From NCBI RefSeq assembly GCF_003369915.1, contig NC_046675.1, forward strand, positions 21,390,001 through 21,454,000: a stretch of DNA of 64,000 bases, given 5' to 3'. The translations under genes were made by a program, and so were the position numbers. The notes below the pieces were generated by a model that was not told the DNA's origin, made no database searches, and saw only the letters and a program-made list of their open reading frames with translations. Below, in pieces: positions 1-10,600 of the stretch. Each line of letters starts with the position of its first letter. Position 1 is the first letter of the stretch. The DNA comes from Drosophila miranda. Its lineage: Eukaryota > Arthropoda > Insecta > Diptera > Drosophilidae.

Positions 1-1176
1 CCCGCCGAACACTCATACCCCACACACACACGCACACACATGCGCGTGAGCATGAGTAATGCAAAAGCAACAGAATTTTTTTTTCTTCAGCACTATCAGG
101 CAGAGTTGCCACTTTGCTGGACTAATATTTCAGCGTCGAAGCCAAAAACGAAATATAATAAACTATCCCCGCATCTAATTTGCATAAATAAAGAAAGGGA
201 GAAAAATGGGAGACGGAAAAGCAGTAGCCGGCGACAACTCTGCGTCGCACGGACCACAATCGATTCATTCATCGATTTTTCGCAGATGACGACGATGACG
301 CCGCCGCCGCTGCTGCTGCGCATGAAAAGCACATTTATACGAATAATGAGGGATGGGGAGATGGTGGGGGAAAAAAGACAGACCCACTCCTTCCCCCAAA
401 ATGCTTTTCCACCATTGATTTTGGGCGTGGAGAGCGGCCGTCCGACATTTAAATATAATTAATAAATGTGTACGACGCTGCGTTTCCTTCCAGAAAGATT
501 CGCCTTGACAACAACAACGACCGACAGACTACTACTACTACAAACAGCCCTTAGCAACGCGCCGCTCCGCGCAGCCCTCACTCGCAACACTAAATACACA
601 AAATTTCGACTCGAAATGGAAGAAGAGGCCCCCCTCTCCCGATAACCTGGGAATACCCAACTATACTATTTGGCCCACCTTACTGTAAATTATAATACGC
701 AATTTAATCTTTCTCTTTTCGCAAAAAGCCAGCGAGAAAACCACGCGAAATTTTGCCGGTAAAAATCAGGTTTTACCTTTTTTCTCCATTTCGTCTCGTC
801 TTTCTCGTAGCCATTCTTACAGCGCTGCGCTCTTCTTCTTGGCGTTTCTCTCTTGATTCGGTCTTTCGTTTTCGCAGAAATACTACTCATCGGCTGCGAG
901 CAGCGGCGGCGCTGCGACGCGACGCTATGTCGTTTCAGCGGCTGCACCTACACAAATGTCTTTGCCAAATTGAAAATTTCCAATTTTTCCATTGTCTGCG
1001 ACTATAGCTAACAATTCTGCGCTGATTTTGCGAGGGACAGTTTTGGACAAGACGCGGACAATCGCCCCGATTTTTCAGCGACCACGCGACGACGCAACGG
1101 AACGGACCCCTCCCCAACGTTGGCGCACCGCGGACGAGAAAATTTTTTCTTTCTTCTTTTTTTTTCATCTACTCAC
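1..1176 (-). other. Partial first intron of 14-3-3epsilon
   Basis: This stretch follows the splice donor of the first coding exon (GTGAGT on the minus strand at 1171-1176) and runs off the left edge of the window. It holds a CA microsatellite at the extreme left and low-complexity pyrimidine-rich tracts. No further 14-3-3 exon and no convincing coding sequence was seen on either strand. Confidence 0.7.
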
Positions 1177-1240
1177 CATCGTACCGCTCGGCCTGCTCAG
1201 CCAATTTTGCCTTGTAGACATTGTTCTCGCGTTCAGTCAT
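1177..1240 (-). CDS. 14-3-3epsilon: 14-3-3epsilon, first coding exon (partial gene)
   Basis: The minus strand from ATG at 1238-1240 encodes MTERENNVYKAKLAEQAERY followed by D and the first base of the next codon. This is the invariant N-terminus of 14-3-3 epsilon, a dimeric phosphoserine/threonine-binding adaptor that acts in Ras/MAPK, Hippo and cell-cycle signalling in the cytoplasm. The exon is 64 nt, ends in phase 1 and is followed by a consensus GTGAGT donor at 1176-1171. The rest of the gene lies to the left of the window. Upstream (toward higher coordinates) is a GGTCACACTG promoter motif and then a copy of the dispersed repeat. Identification is certain from the peptide; only the first 21 residues are visible. 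Confidence 0.95.
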
Positions 1241-1329
1241 GATGTTTAATCCTTTTTAGTTAAATTAATCCACAGAAAAAATTTAAATGCTCCCGGTACG
1301 TGCGGCGTCGAATTAATTTACTTGGTACC

Positions 1330-1339
1330 CAGTGTGACC
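1330..1339 (-). promoter_or_regulatory. GGTCACACTG core-promoter motif (Ohler motif 1 / M1BP site) for 14-3-3epsilon
   Basis: The plus strand reads CAGTGTGACC, so a perfect GGTCACACTG faces the 14-3-3epsilon start, 90 bp upstream of the ATG. This motif, bound by M1BP in Drosophila, marks housekeeping promoters without TATA boxes. The transcription start is inferred to lie between 1245 and 1320. The repeat element begins directly beyond the motif. Confidence 0.75.
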
Positions 1340-3410
1340 GATTTATCAATGATTTATCAATTTATCAAATTTACCGTCTGACGCTCAGAAATATACCAAA
1401 ACATACCGTCTAATTTTAAAAATATACCGTAAATATACTGACTAATTCAAGTTCTATTTTACATATTCCTCGTTTTTGATATTCAGTGGAATATTACTAT
1501 CTAAAAAGAACATTTAGCACTGCCCACATAATTTTACCCGATTAAGGAATCAATTTTCTACTTGACTGGCTTGTTTTAAATACTTGATTTGTTTTCTTGC
1601 TACGGCAATTGCTGTTTATGCTCTTCAACTACAATATACCGTCTCGTATGATGAAAAACCGAACTTATCCCACTTATGCCCCCTCTATTTAAATAGTTCA
1701 GCTACTTGAGGTAAATGGCGAAAACTATTAACGATTGTAAATTCTTCTTGTAGATCCATCCTATCCTTCCCTTTAACTTGCAAAAAACCCCACAAACTCC
1801 ACCTGAACTGCGCTAAAATGATTAAATTTTCATTATTTTCGGTGGAAAATGTAAATACCCCCTTGGCTTATAATAGGTTAATCGTTCTCCATCAAGGATT
1901 GGAAACCATATTGCTTAATTTTAATGTTCCGTCTAATATTATAAGCTATACAGAACATTTAGCCATGCCCACATAATTTAATCCGATTAATAAATTAATG
2001 TTCTACTTAACTGTTTTATTATTAATACTTGCTTTTATTGCATTTTGCGTAAAAAGAGGTTTTAGCGAATTAAGTCAAACAAAAAACAAGTAGCGAGATA
2101 GGTCAATCAAAACAAACGAAAAAGGAAATTGCTCAATTTTGATATTCCATTGAATAATGCTGACTAACTAAATCTTTCAGCAATGCCCACATAGTTTTAT
2201 CCCATTGATGAATAAATTTTCTACAAGATTGGATAGTTTTTAATCCTTGCTTTTATTGTATTTATTGTAAAAAAAGGTTTAAACGAAAAAGTTCAACAAA
2301 AAAACAGTCGCTATGTTGCGTGTAAGCCGTAGTATAAGCCTTTGTATACCCTATTTTGTTAATTTTATATGAAGGTATAAATATTGATATGAAGATAAAA
2401 CGTAACTAAAAAAGACGTTTTCTCAAATTGACATTTTTTAGACATATTCATGTATATGATGAGTGATGAGTATATGATCTCGATCCTGATACCTATTCTT
2501 GGTCTCTGGAAGAAGACAATAAGCTTTAAAATATCGTTGAAATATTGAAAATAATATTAAATAATATTGAATAATATTAAAATATATTGAAAATAAATTG
2601 TTTATGCCTGGGATGACAAACATATTCACAATTATATAACATCCATTTCCCCCAGGGTATGTGTGCATGGAATGGGACTCATTGTTGTCAACCGGTTATG
2701 ACGACAAATTCTTTGTTATTCTTTCTTCAGTCGAATATTCCCAGCTATATAGATCTTTCAGTTTTGCCCAGATAATTTTGTATGATTGCCGAAACAATTT
2801 TAATCAGGATTAACTACTTTTAAGTACTTGCATGTTTTTTGTTTTGACAAAAACACGATTTCAACAAAAATGTTCAATAGTCGCAGGTTGAACGTCAATG
2901 TTGCTGGTATTTGCAGACTCATTTCTTGTCAACCATAGTGGGGTCATTTGTATACCCTATTTCGTGAATATTATATAAAGATACTGTTTTCCAACCTGCT
3001 TTCAAACGTAATTAGTAAAGACCTTATCTTAGATTGCATTTTTTTTGTCTATTCATGCATTTGATTAGGTGTTTGTAAATAAATCCTGATCCCAGTACCA
3101 GTTCTTGGTACGATGAGCCGCAAAATATCGTTTAAAACAGAGACTATCTAGTTTCTGCATTAATTAGAGCCTGGAATGACACACATTTCCGCCATTCTAT
3201 ATTTCACCCAGGGTATGTGCACATGGAATTAGCAACATGTTTGTAATTGGAATGGTACTCATGCTGTCTACCGGTTATAACCGATTCATACCCGATTCAA
3301 ATAAATACCGAAATATACAGTCTTATTTTCAACATATTCCTCCAATATATTTCCAATACATTCCTCGAATTTGATATTCCGTCGAATATTACTAGCTATT
3401 CAACAAAATA
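1340..3410 (+). repeat. Dispersed repeat family, composite copy A (one long unit, one partial, one fragment)
   Basis: A unit starts near 1340 with ACCGTCT and AAATATACCGTAAATATAC motifs. It continues through a segment containing TAAATTCTTCTTGTAGATCC (about 1739) and GCGCTAAAAT, and ends near 2690 with CCCAGGGTATGTG followed by GCATGG. A second partial unit runs from about 2710 to 3260 and ends with the same CCCAGGGTATGTG string. A third fragment restarts at about 3290. The same blocks recur at 6100-7155 (inverted), 15690-16110 (inverted), 18655-18960 and 32757-33030. There is no long ORF, so the family is non-autonomous. Its class is unresolved (Helitron/DINE-like or a MITE). Boundaries are approximate. 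Confidence 0.75.
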
Positions 3411-3991
3411 ATATTGCCAATGTCCTCACGGAACTTATCGGCGGTCTATTTTGAAAATAGCAAAATTAGAGCCGAGTGTGTGATTGTTATTTAAAAAAAA
3501 AGCAAATGGAAAAATTTTAAAATTCTATTTCTAAACTGCACTAATGTTGTCGAAAATGGTGTTGTTTGCTGGGAAAATATTACTGTTTGTAAATTATCTT
3601 ATTAAATTATTATTTGTAAATTATTTTATCTTAAGGGTATCAGAATGTGGCTCTTTCCTTGCCATGTTGGGACATTGCTGCTCTTTTTTCGTTAAATACT
3701 GCTGGCGCCTTTTCCGCCCGTACAAAATGGATATTTCCAACGGTTAAACGTAAGTAATGAGACCTATTTGTGTGATAAGCGATTACCGATTTACCGGATG
3801 CTATCGGTAGTGCTATCGTGCAACACCAATTTATTTTGAATGGAAAATTAAAAATTTCGTTTACTGGCTGGCACAACGTTATTACTTTTTATGCAACATT
3901 AACTTTTAAATTAAAATGAAACCGTTTGGATATAGTCCAATATAAGTTCAAATAAAATGTTCATTTGATTGACAAATTTTGAGTGGCAATA
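3411..3991 (+). promoter_or_regulatory. Upstream region of Obp93a with TATA-like box
   Basis: AT-rich sequence between the repeat and Obp93a. A TATAAG box lies at 3941-3946, about 51 bp before the ATG at 3992, with a TCATTTG initiator-like string at 3961. This arrangement suits a tissue-regulated gene rather than the motif-1 housekeeping promoters elsewhere in the window. No gene was recognised in the remainder. Confidence 0.4.
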
Positions 3992-4748
3992 ATGTACCTG
4001 GGATATGTGCTTCTATTCATTTTGCCAGTTTTGTGCTCCACTGCAAGCACATTTAATTACACGAGCTGTGACAAGGCAAAACAGCCTAAATTTGTGAGAC
4101 TCCACATTTAGGATTTTATTGTGGTTTTTAAAAGTCGTATTCTCCTTTAGATGAGCTCCTGCTGCGATGTCCAGCGAGACGACAAAGCCATAAAGACCTG
4201 TCGCAAGTACTTGCTGACCAGAAACTCCACAACGACGAATAATGGCGAGACCCGGAATCTCAAATCGGATAAAGTGGCACTGCATGCGGTGGGTAAACCT
4301 CGAATGGTAGCCAGAACACTTAAGAAAATAATTTTCAGTGCATAGCAGAGTGTGCCTTCCAGGCGAATGGATATTTACTAACGAATGGATCCGTCAATGT
4401 GGCAGCCTTGCAGAAAAGCTACCAGCAGCGCTATAAGAACGATGCGACCATGTCCCAACTGATGGTAAGAAGCCTGAATAGCTGCGTGGACTATGGTAAG
4501 TGTGGATCACAAATCTGTGCCAATTTAATACTTTTAAGCCAATTGAAATAGCGCAAAAGCGCACCCAGCAGTACCAATGGATGCACACAAAGGATGAATG
4601 CGACTATCATCCTGCCACCTTGCTCGCCTGCATTTTGGAACAGGTGTACGCGAATTGTCCCGCCACAAAATGGAAGAACACCGACGAGTGTGCAGCGATG
4701 CGGAAATATTTGCTTGCCTGCGATGATGTCAAAAGTGGCAGGAAGTAA
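3992..4748 (+). CDS. Obp93a: Odorant-binding protein, Plus-C type (Obp93a orthologue)
   Basis: Four exons: 3992-4093, 4151-4288, 4339-4495, 4552-4748 (197 aa). Phase closes throughout. The start gives a clear secretory signal peptide (MYLGYVLLFILPVLCSTAST). The mature part has twelve cysteines (SC, then CC and C in exon 2; three in exon 3; five in exon 4), the count expected of Plus-C odorant-binding proteins. These are small secreted carriers of hydrophobic ligands in sensillar lymph or other tissues. The exon 2 donor is the weak GTGGGT; this choice is the only one that keeps the frame into CIAEC. It ends 81 bp from the convergent FAHD gene. I assign it to Obp93a from the Cys pattern plus neighbours; the exact orthologue is inferred, the family is secure. 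Confidence 0.85.
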
Positions 4749-4829
4749 TATTCAAGAATAAATTATGCATAACATAAAGCATTTACAGAGCATACAAATA
4801 TTTGTTCTATGTGGTCAGTCGTCTGCCAT

Positions 4830-5678
4830 TTATTCGCCACACACTTGGAACTTCATCCTGGCAAACTCGGCCATGCCACATTCGATCTCATCGCCAGCCT
4901 TGAATGCATCCGAGCCATTTGGCGTGCCCGTCAGTATCAGATCGTTGGGCTCCAAGGTCATATACTTGGACACATACGAAATGATGTCGGGCACTTTAAA
5001 GATCAGATCCGCGGTGCAGCCCTGTTGCTTCACTTGTCCATTGACCTTAAGCCACAGGGGCAGCGTGTGGGGATCGTCCACGTCATCGAAGGGTATGAAT
5101 CTCGAGACGGGAGTTGAGGTGTCAAATCCTTTGCCCAATGTCCAGGGATGGCCAGCAGCTCGAGCGGCCGCCTAAAGCAAAAGTAACATTACTCGCTGAT
5201 ACGGAAGTAGAGTATTGAATCCTTACCAGGTTGCACTGGGCGGTTAGATCCAACGCCAGGCAATATCCCGAAACATACTTCATGGCATTCTCCTTGGAGA
5301 CATTCTTGCACCGTGCTCCAATCACCACGCCCAGCTCTACTTCATAAGCCACTTTGGAGAACACTTTGGGTAGCTACGGAAAGCAAAGTTCAAACATTAG
5401 TTGAAGACCGTTCATTTGGCTCGGTGATAGCCTACGATTATGGGATGGCCCTGGCGTAGATAAGACGATGTGGGCTTTAGGAAAATCAGCGGCTCCTTCG
5501 GCACAGGCACATTTCTGGCTTTCACAACGTCCCTGCATGGACGTTACAAGTTGAAGATTACCTAAATTTAGAGCACACCATAGAGCAATGTATAGATTTA
5601 CATGTAATTGAGCGCCACTCCCACGATCTTCTTGCCATCGCGGATAAAGTTGGCTGTATCTTGATTACAGACAGCCAT
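4830..5678 (-). CDS. Fumarylacetoacetate hydrolase domain protein (FAHD1-like acylpyruvase / oxaloacetate decarboxylase)
   Basis: Minus-strand exons 5602-5678, 5436-5532, 5227-5373 and 4830-5171 give 220 aa. FAH-family hallmarks are present: GKKIVGVALNYMDVVKARNV at the N-terminus, the metal-binding YEVELGVVIG segment, the PWTLGKGFDTSTPVS block, and the LILTGTPNG active-site loop near the C-terminus. FAHD1 enzymes are Mg-dependent acylpyruvate hydrolases/oxaloacetate decarboxylases, usually mitochondrial. The protein matches the human FAHD1 length and probably corresponds to D. melanogaster CG5793. The ATG at 5676-5678 is chosen because it opens the conserved frame. An in-frame stretch upstream (VVRLSARFL) preceded by a TTTTTCCAG acceptor at about 5707 leaves open a non-recognised upstream coding exon. 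Convergent with Obp93a. Confidence 0.9.
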
Positions 5679-6100
5679 TAGAAAACGAGCCGATAAACGA
5701 ACCACTGGAAAAAGTTTGAATTTGTTTTAGTTAAAATTTGAGTCTGTAAAACTTTGATAGGAATATCATAAGACTGTGACGTCTGCGGTCGAATGAATGT
5801 GAGTGAATGAGGCGGTCCAGCTGTGCCGGCACTAACTTGCGTCAATTTTTATTAATTTAGAGTGAAGGTTATCTGGAGAGTCGCCCCCCTAAAAGTTTAT
5901 CAATTAAGTAACGACAACAAAATTGAGAGCGATCAACAACATGCAACAGCTGGTGTCCAGGGTTGTCGCTATTTAAGCGGGAGGCGAGACTGATGGCACT
6001 TTTCTACATTCTTTTTGCCAACATGACCGTTCACTCTGAAATGCAATCACAAAAAAAAACATAGCTATCGATAGTGCACGTCATTGGCGGCAATCTGCTC
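5679..6100 (-). promoter_or_regulatory. Upstream region of the FAHD1-like gene with DRE at 6066-6073
   Basis: The intergenic stretch holds a perfect DNA-replication-related element TATCGATA at 6066-6073 (palindromic, so usable in either direction), the binding site of DREF at fly housekeeping promoters. A GGTGACC string follows at about 6105. The FAHD1-like gene (start 5678) is the likely target. No coding sequence is seen here apart from a possible 5' exon of that gene. Confidence 0.5.
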
Positions 6101-7155
6101 CCCTGGGTGACCATTTACGGTATATTATAAACTTATTGGTCGTCGATATTGACTTGAAGGTATAATTGGGGTATATTAGTGTATTTTATCAATTTTATCA
6201 ATGATTTAAATTCATAGCCTTTTCACTTATTCACTTTAAAATTATTTCTATTTGGCGCGGAACAGTGATAGTATCGGTATCCATTTGGTGGGATATTTGC
6301 TCTCATTTTTCCTCTCTTCGTCGAGGGATTTTTCATCCCAGCAATGTCCCTACATTCCATACTCACGTACGTCCTATGTTGCCGGCAACATTCCGCATAC
6401 CCTGGGGGAAATGCATATTATAGAATTGAGGAAATGTTTGTCATCTGTCTCCAATAAATGAAGAAACTAGTCAGTCTCTGTTTAAAGCTATCACAACGAA
6501 ATTTTGCAGTTTATTGTTTGTTTACAGAGACCAAGAATCGGTATCGGGTAAATATATACAGGAAAAAAGTCATATGCAAATTAAAATTAAAACAATACCT
6601 TCATATTAAAACAACGAAATAGGGTATACAAATGGCCATACTCCGGTCGACAAGCAACAAGTCTTCAAACGCCAGCAACATGTAAGAAATGACGTGACAT
6701 TCGATACTCACTGACGTTGCCACTGTTTTATACCTTGTTTTATACACAGTACAATAAAAAGGAGTAGTAAAAATTAGCATATCTTGTTGAAAATTGATCT
6801 ATCAACCGGATAAAATTATGTGTCCACGTATGAAAGTCTTAGCTATCTATTAATATCAAATCGAATATCAAAATCGAGGAATATGGTTTCCACTCCTTGA
6901 CGGAGAACGTTAAGCCCATTGTAGACCAAGGGGGTATTTTAATATTCCACCGAAAATAATGATAATTTTATATATAGTGTTTATAATTCAAACGAAATGG
7001 CAAGGTGAATTTACAATCAGTAACATTTTCCGCCATTTACCTCAACTCGTTGTACTGTTTAAATAGAGGGTTATTAAGTCGGCTAAGTTAGTTTTTTCAT
7101 CGGTATATTTACGGTATATTTGGATTTGAGATGGTATATTTCTGCAGGTATATTT
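6100..7155 (-). repeat. Dispersed repeat family, copy B (inverted), adjacent to the slmb promoter
   Basis: Read on the minus strand this copy begins next to the slmb promoter with AAATATACCGTAAATATACC (around 7110) and continues through the same blocks as copy A: CCTCTATTTAAACAG, a degenerate ATCGTTCTCC-type block, a TTATCCGGTTGATAG block and TTTGTATACCCTATTTCG (about 6620). It ends at the CCCAGGGTATG far end (about 6400). A further unit start with GGTATATT motifs is seen at 6115-6180. No transposase ORF. Confidence 0.75.
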
Positions 7156-7178
7156 TATCGATATCCGCGGTCACACTG
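7156..7178 (+). promoter_or_regulatory. slmb promoter: DRE (7156-7163) plus GGTCACACTG (7169-7178)
   Basis: A perfect TATCGATA is followed 5 bp later by a perfect GGTCACACTG on the plus strand. This is the classical pair of Drosophila housekeeping core-promoter motifs. Transcription of slmb is inferred to begin shortly after 7180, giving a 5' UTR of up to about 450 nt before the ATG at 7638. The motifs abut the end of repeat copy B, whose last bases are GGTATATTT-like. Confidence 0.8.
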
Positions 7179-7637
7179 GTTGCTGCTCTCTGTCGATTTG
7201 GAAAAAGAAACTTTTTAAAATTAATTGTAAATGAAATAAATCAGGCTTTGCTGGACAAAGCACGGTTTAAATCGGCTTCGCGTTCAGAAAATGCAAAGAC
7301 CAATCCCCGAAAACGGGCCCAGTTATAAAGCCAAAATAAAATGAATGACTTGCAACGAGAAGCACAAAATTTCTTAGTGATGTGAATTTGCCATTTAGGC
7401 GGTTCCAACTTGTGGTCATACTTACAGCGAGACGAGCAAATTGTAGTTTTTCTCTCAAGAAATAAAAAAAGCAATTAAAACCTATATTAAATTTACATAT
7501 TGTGCTATCGCGTTGAACGTAAAGTGAAACCAATAGCAAACAAGCAATAATCCCATTATCGTGCAAGTGAGTGTGTGCAGGCGAAAACCAAACCCAAACA
7601 GCCAGTAACTTATAAATACAACAAACACAACAACACT

Positions 7638-10600
7638 ATGATGAAAATGGACACGGACAAAATAATGGATGAGACCAACTCCAATGCCCAAGCTGTAAGT
7701 AGACCCCGAAAGTAGATGGATTGAGTAAGCGTAAGCGCCATCGATATAGGCAACGATTTCCCATATATGCAATGCTCTCTCCAACTCAGCACACACATTT
7801 ATATGCATAAATGCTCAAGGTGTCGCCTCCACATACACACACCGCCATATATATATACATATATATATTTATATGCATATGCATGTATGTATATGCTTCT
7901 TTAAATGCCAGAGTGTGCGTTTGTGCTTTATTTTCGTATATACTACAGATTTTGCACTCGTGCACTCTATTAAATTCAGACATTGTCGCTTTTTTTGATT
8001 TTCTTTTAAATGTGCTAACCTTAAACTTTTCAGCCTCATACGAAAGTTCGCTCGCCCAATTATTCAGCGTCACCATCATCATCATCATCATCATCGCTGT
8101 AGCATTACCACCATCTCTATTTCATTTCGTTCTTGTCCGAATTTTCGATCTCTCAAACAGAGGCCTAACCAGATTTCAGATTTATTTGATTGGCCTTGTT
8201 ACGTTCAAGTTTGTTTACACAATTAATATTAAACAATACTCAATGTGCATAGTACATAGTACATTCATTCATGCGATCCGATTGCTGTGTATATTTCAAT
8301 ATAGTAGATCTTGAGTAAGTGCGATATGTAGGCTTTTTACTGAAGGTCAGTTCACGCACAGACACCAGACACAACACTAAATGTTGTGTGTATTATGTTG
8401 TACATTACCTGTGTCGAAAATGGTGGTTTGCCTGAGTCATTCTGGGCTCTGGGCTCTCGGCTTTTAAGCCGAAATCAAGGTGGAATCTTTGCAAAGGCAA
8501 TTCATTTAATGATGCTTAATTTTGGCTATCTATTTTCGTAGAATATCCTTGCCTTTAACCCACTTTATCAAGGCAGCAGCTACCAGTAGACTCCATAAAA
8601 CCTCCTCAAACATTTAAGCTAAAAAACTTTCAAGCATACGGCAAACAAGCACTATAATACAGCAATTACAAACATATATCATATATGTACTATATATAGT
8701 AATACACTCTATCCTATAAAGCACAGGCAAGGTTTTATAATTGCTGACATTGCAGTTAACTTAATTATCCAAATCACTCACACAAGTTTCTTTTCGTTTC
8801 GTTTCGTTTCGTCCGATTTGTTTACACAATTTGTTTTTGTGGCGAACATCATATTTTTGTTCGAATTGAATCAAATCTCCCATGTGATGACGTCTGATAA
8901 ATGTATCGACTATATTTAGAGAAGAGAATATCCCTAATTTCATAAATAAATATCATGCGTGAATGATTTGCTGCTGGCTGTCTAGCCTGGCATTTTTGTT
9001 TGCCATTTTTTTGCGTTTTGCAAACTCTTTCGTAGCCCCCGAATAAAAACAAAAACAAAACCAAAAGCAAAGAAACAGATTACGAAAAAGAAAGAAACTC
9101 CAAGCTTCAAACTAATTGCCTAATTGTAAGCCCCAACTTTGGGTCGTCCGACGTTTTGCTTGCCCCAAAAACAGTCACAGAAATGGACAAAAAAAAAAAA
9201 TACACAGAAATAAAAACTCACAAATGTTGCACAACTCCCTCCAAAGGCGAGTCGTCTACATAGTTGTTCAGTTTTTACGAGGCGCCCCCCCTTGACATTG
9301 TGGCAAGAAAAAGTATCATATCATATCATATCATATCATATATAATCGTCTCGTAGCTACAAACAAATGTAGTTTCATAATTAATTTCCTTCTTTTCTCT
9401 CTCTCTCTCTCTCTTTATCTACCGTTCTGCACTGTACCGAACGAACAGTTCACCACAACAATGCTGTACGATCCGGTGCGCAAGAAAGACTCATCGCCCA
9501 CATATCAGACAGAGCGGGAACTCTGCTTTCAATATTTCACACAGTGGAGCGAGTCGGGGCAGGTGGACTTTGTGGAGCAGCTGCTATCGCGCATGTGCCA
9601 CTATCAACACGGACAGATCAATGCGTATCTGAAGCCAATGCTACAGCGGGACTTTATCACATTGCTACCAAGTGAGTATCTATCATCCTGCCACCATATC
9701 TCGGCTCTAGAGATAGGGAATGGTGGAATGATTTAATTGGAACTCCTTCTGGGAATCGCAGATACAATCTACTAAGTTTCTGGGAAGCCCCAACTATGCA
9801 TCATATATAAGTTAATCTATGAACAATTATTAATTTATTATAATTTGTTTTGGAGAGGTCAGTACTCCCCAGAGATGACACTGGCTAAGCCAAAAAAACT
9901 GATAAGCCAGCGCCACCGATAACAGCAGCCCTGATTGTAGAACAGAACCCATTGAATTTTCAAGAGTTTAATGATTTTAAAATGATTCAGAGCTACAAGT
10001 ATATCCTTAGCAGGCGGCAAAGCTCGAATCTAATCACATGACACGCCATAGGAATAATGGCTGCTGTTAACGAAGAAGCTTTAGACACCCTTTCAGATTC
10101 GATAGCCACAAAAACTGTCGTGAAGCGCAGAGAATGGATCGAAGATTGATAATTTCTAATATTTAAATTAAACATTGTAATGTTCTTGTGTGTGTTCGAT
10201 GGACTGTTGCTATGGGCACAGGGACAGAGCAATTCCGTTTCGTAATACACCTCTCTGTTAGGGTACATTCATGTGAATTGTAGGAACAAAGTTGAACAAC
10301 ATGAAAGGTAAACCCCGAACAGAACTCAACTTCTCTCTCAGGGGTGAGGGCCCCCCCTCCCCCCTGGTGCTTTCTCTTCCTCTCACTGAACCCGATTGTT
10401 GCTTTTGTTGCCTGGCATGCTTTTGGAGCTGTCGGTGGGGATGAGGAGGGGAGGGTGGAGTCCAGAGTGAAGTTGCTGTTGACTGAAAGGTCGTTGCTTC
10501 CATTAAACGCGCTTTACCGGAACAAAAACAAAACGAAACCGGGTGCAAACCTTATATATTATTCATAAGAAAATGTGAATCGATTTTGTGCTATTATTGG

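Noticed and set aside
7811-8314. 167-codon ORF in slmb intron 1
   Set aside because: Translation of CA, TA and TCA microsatellites inside a well-defined intron.
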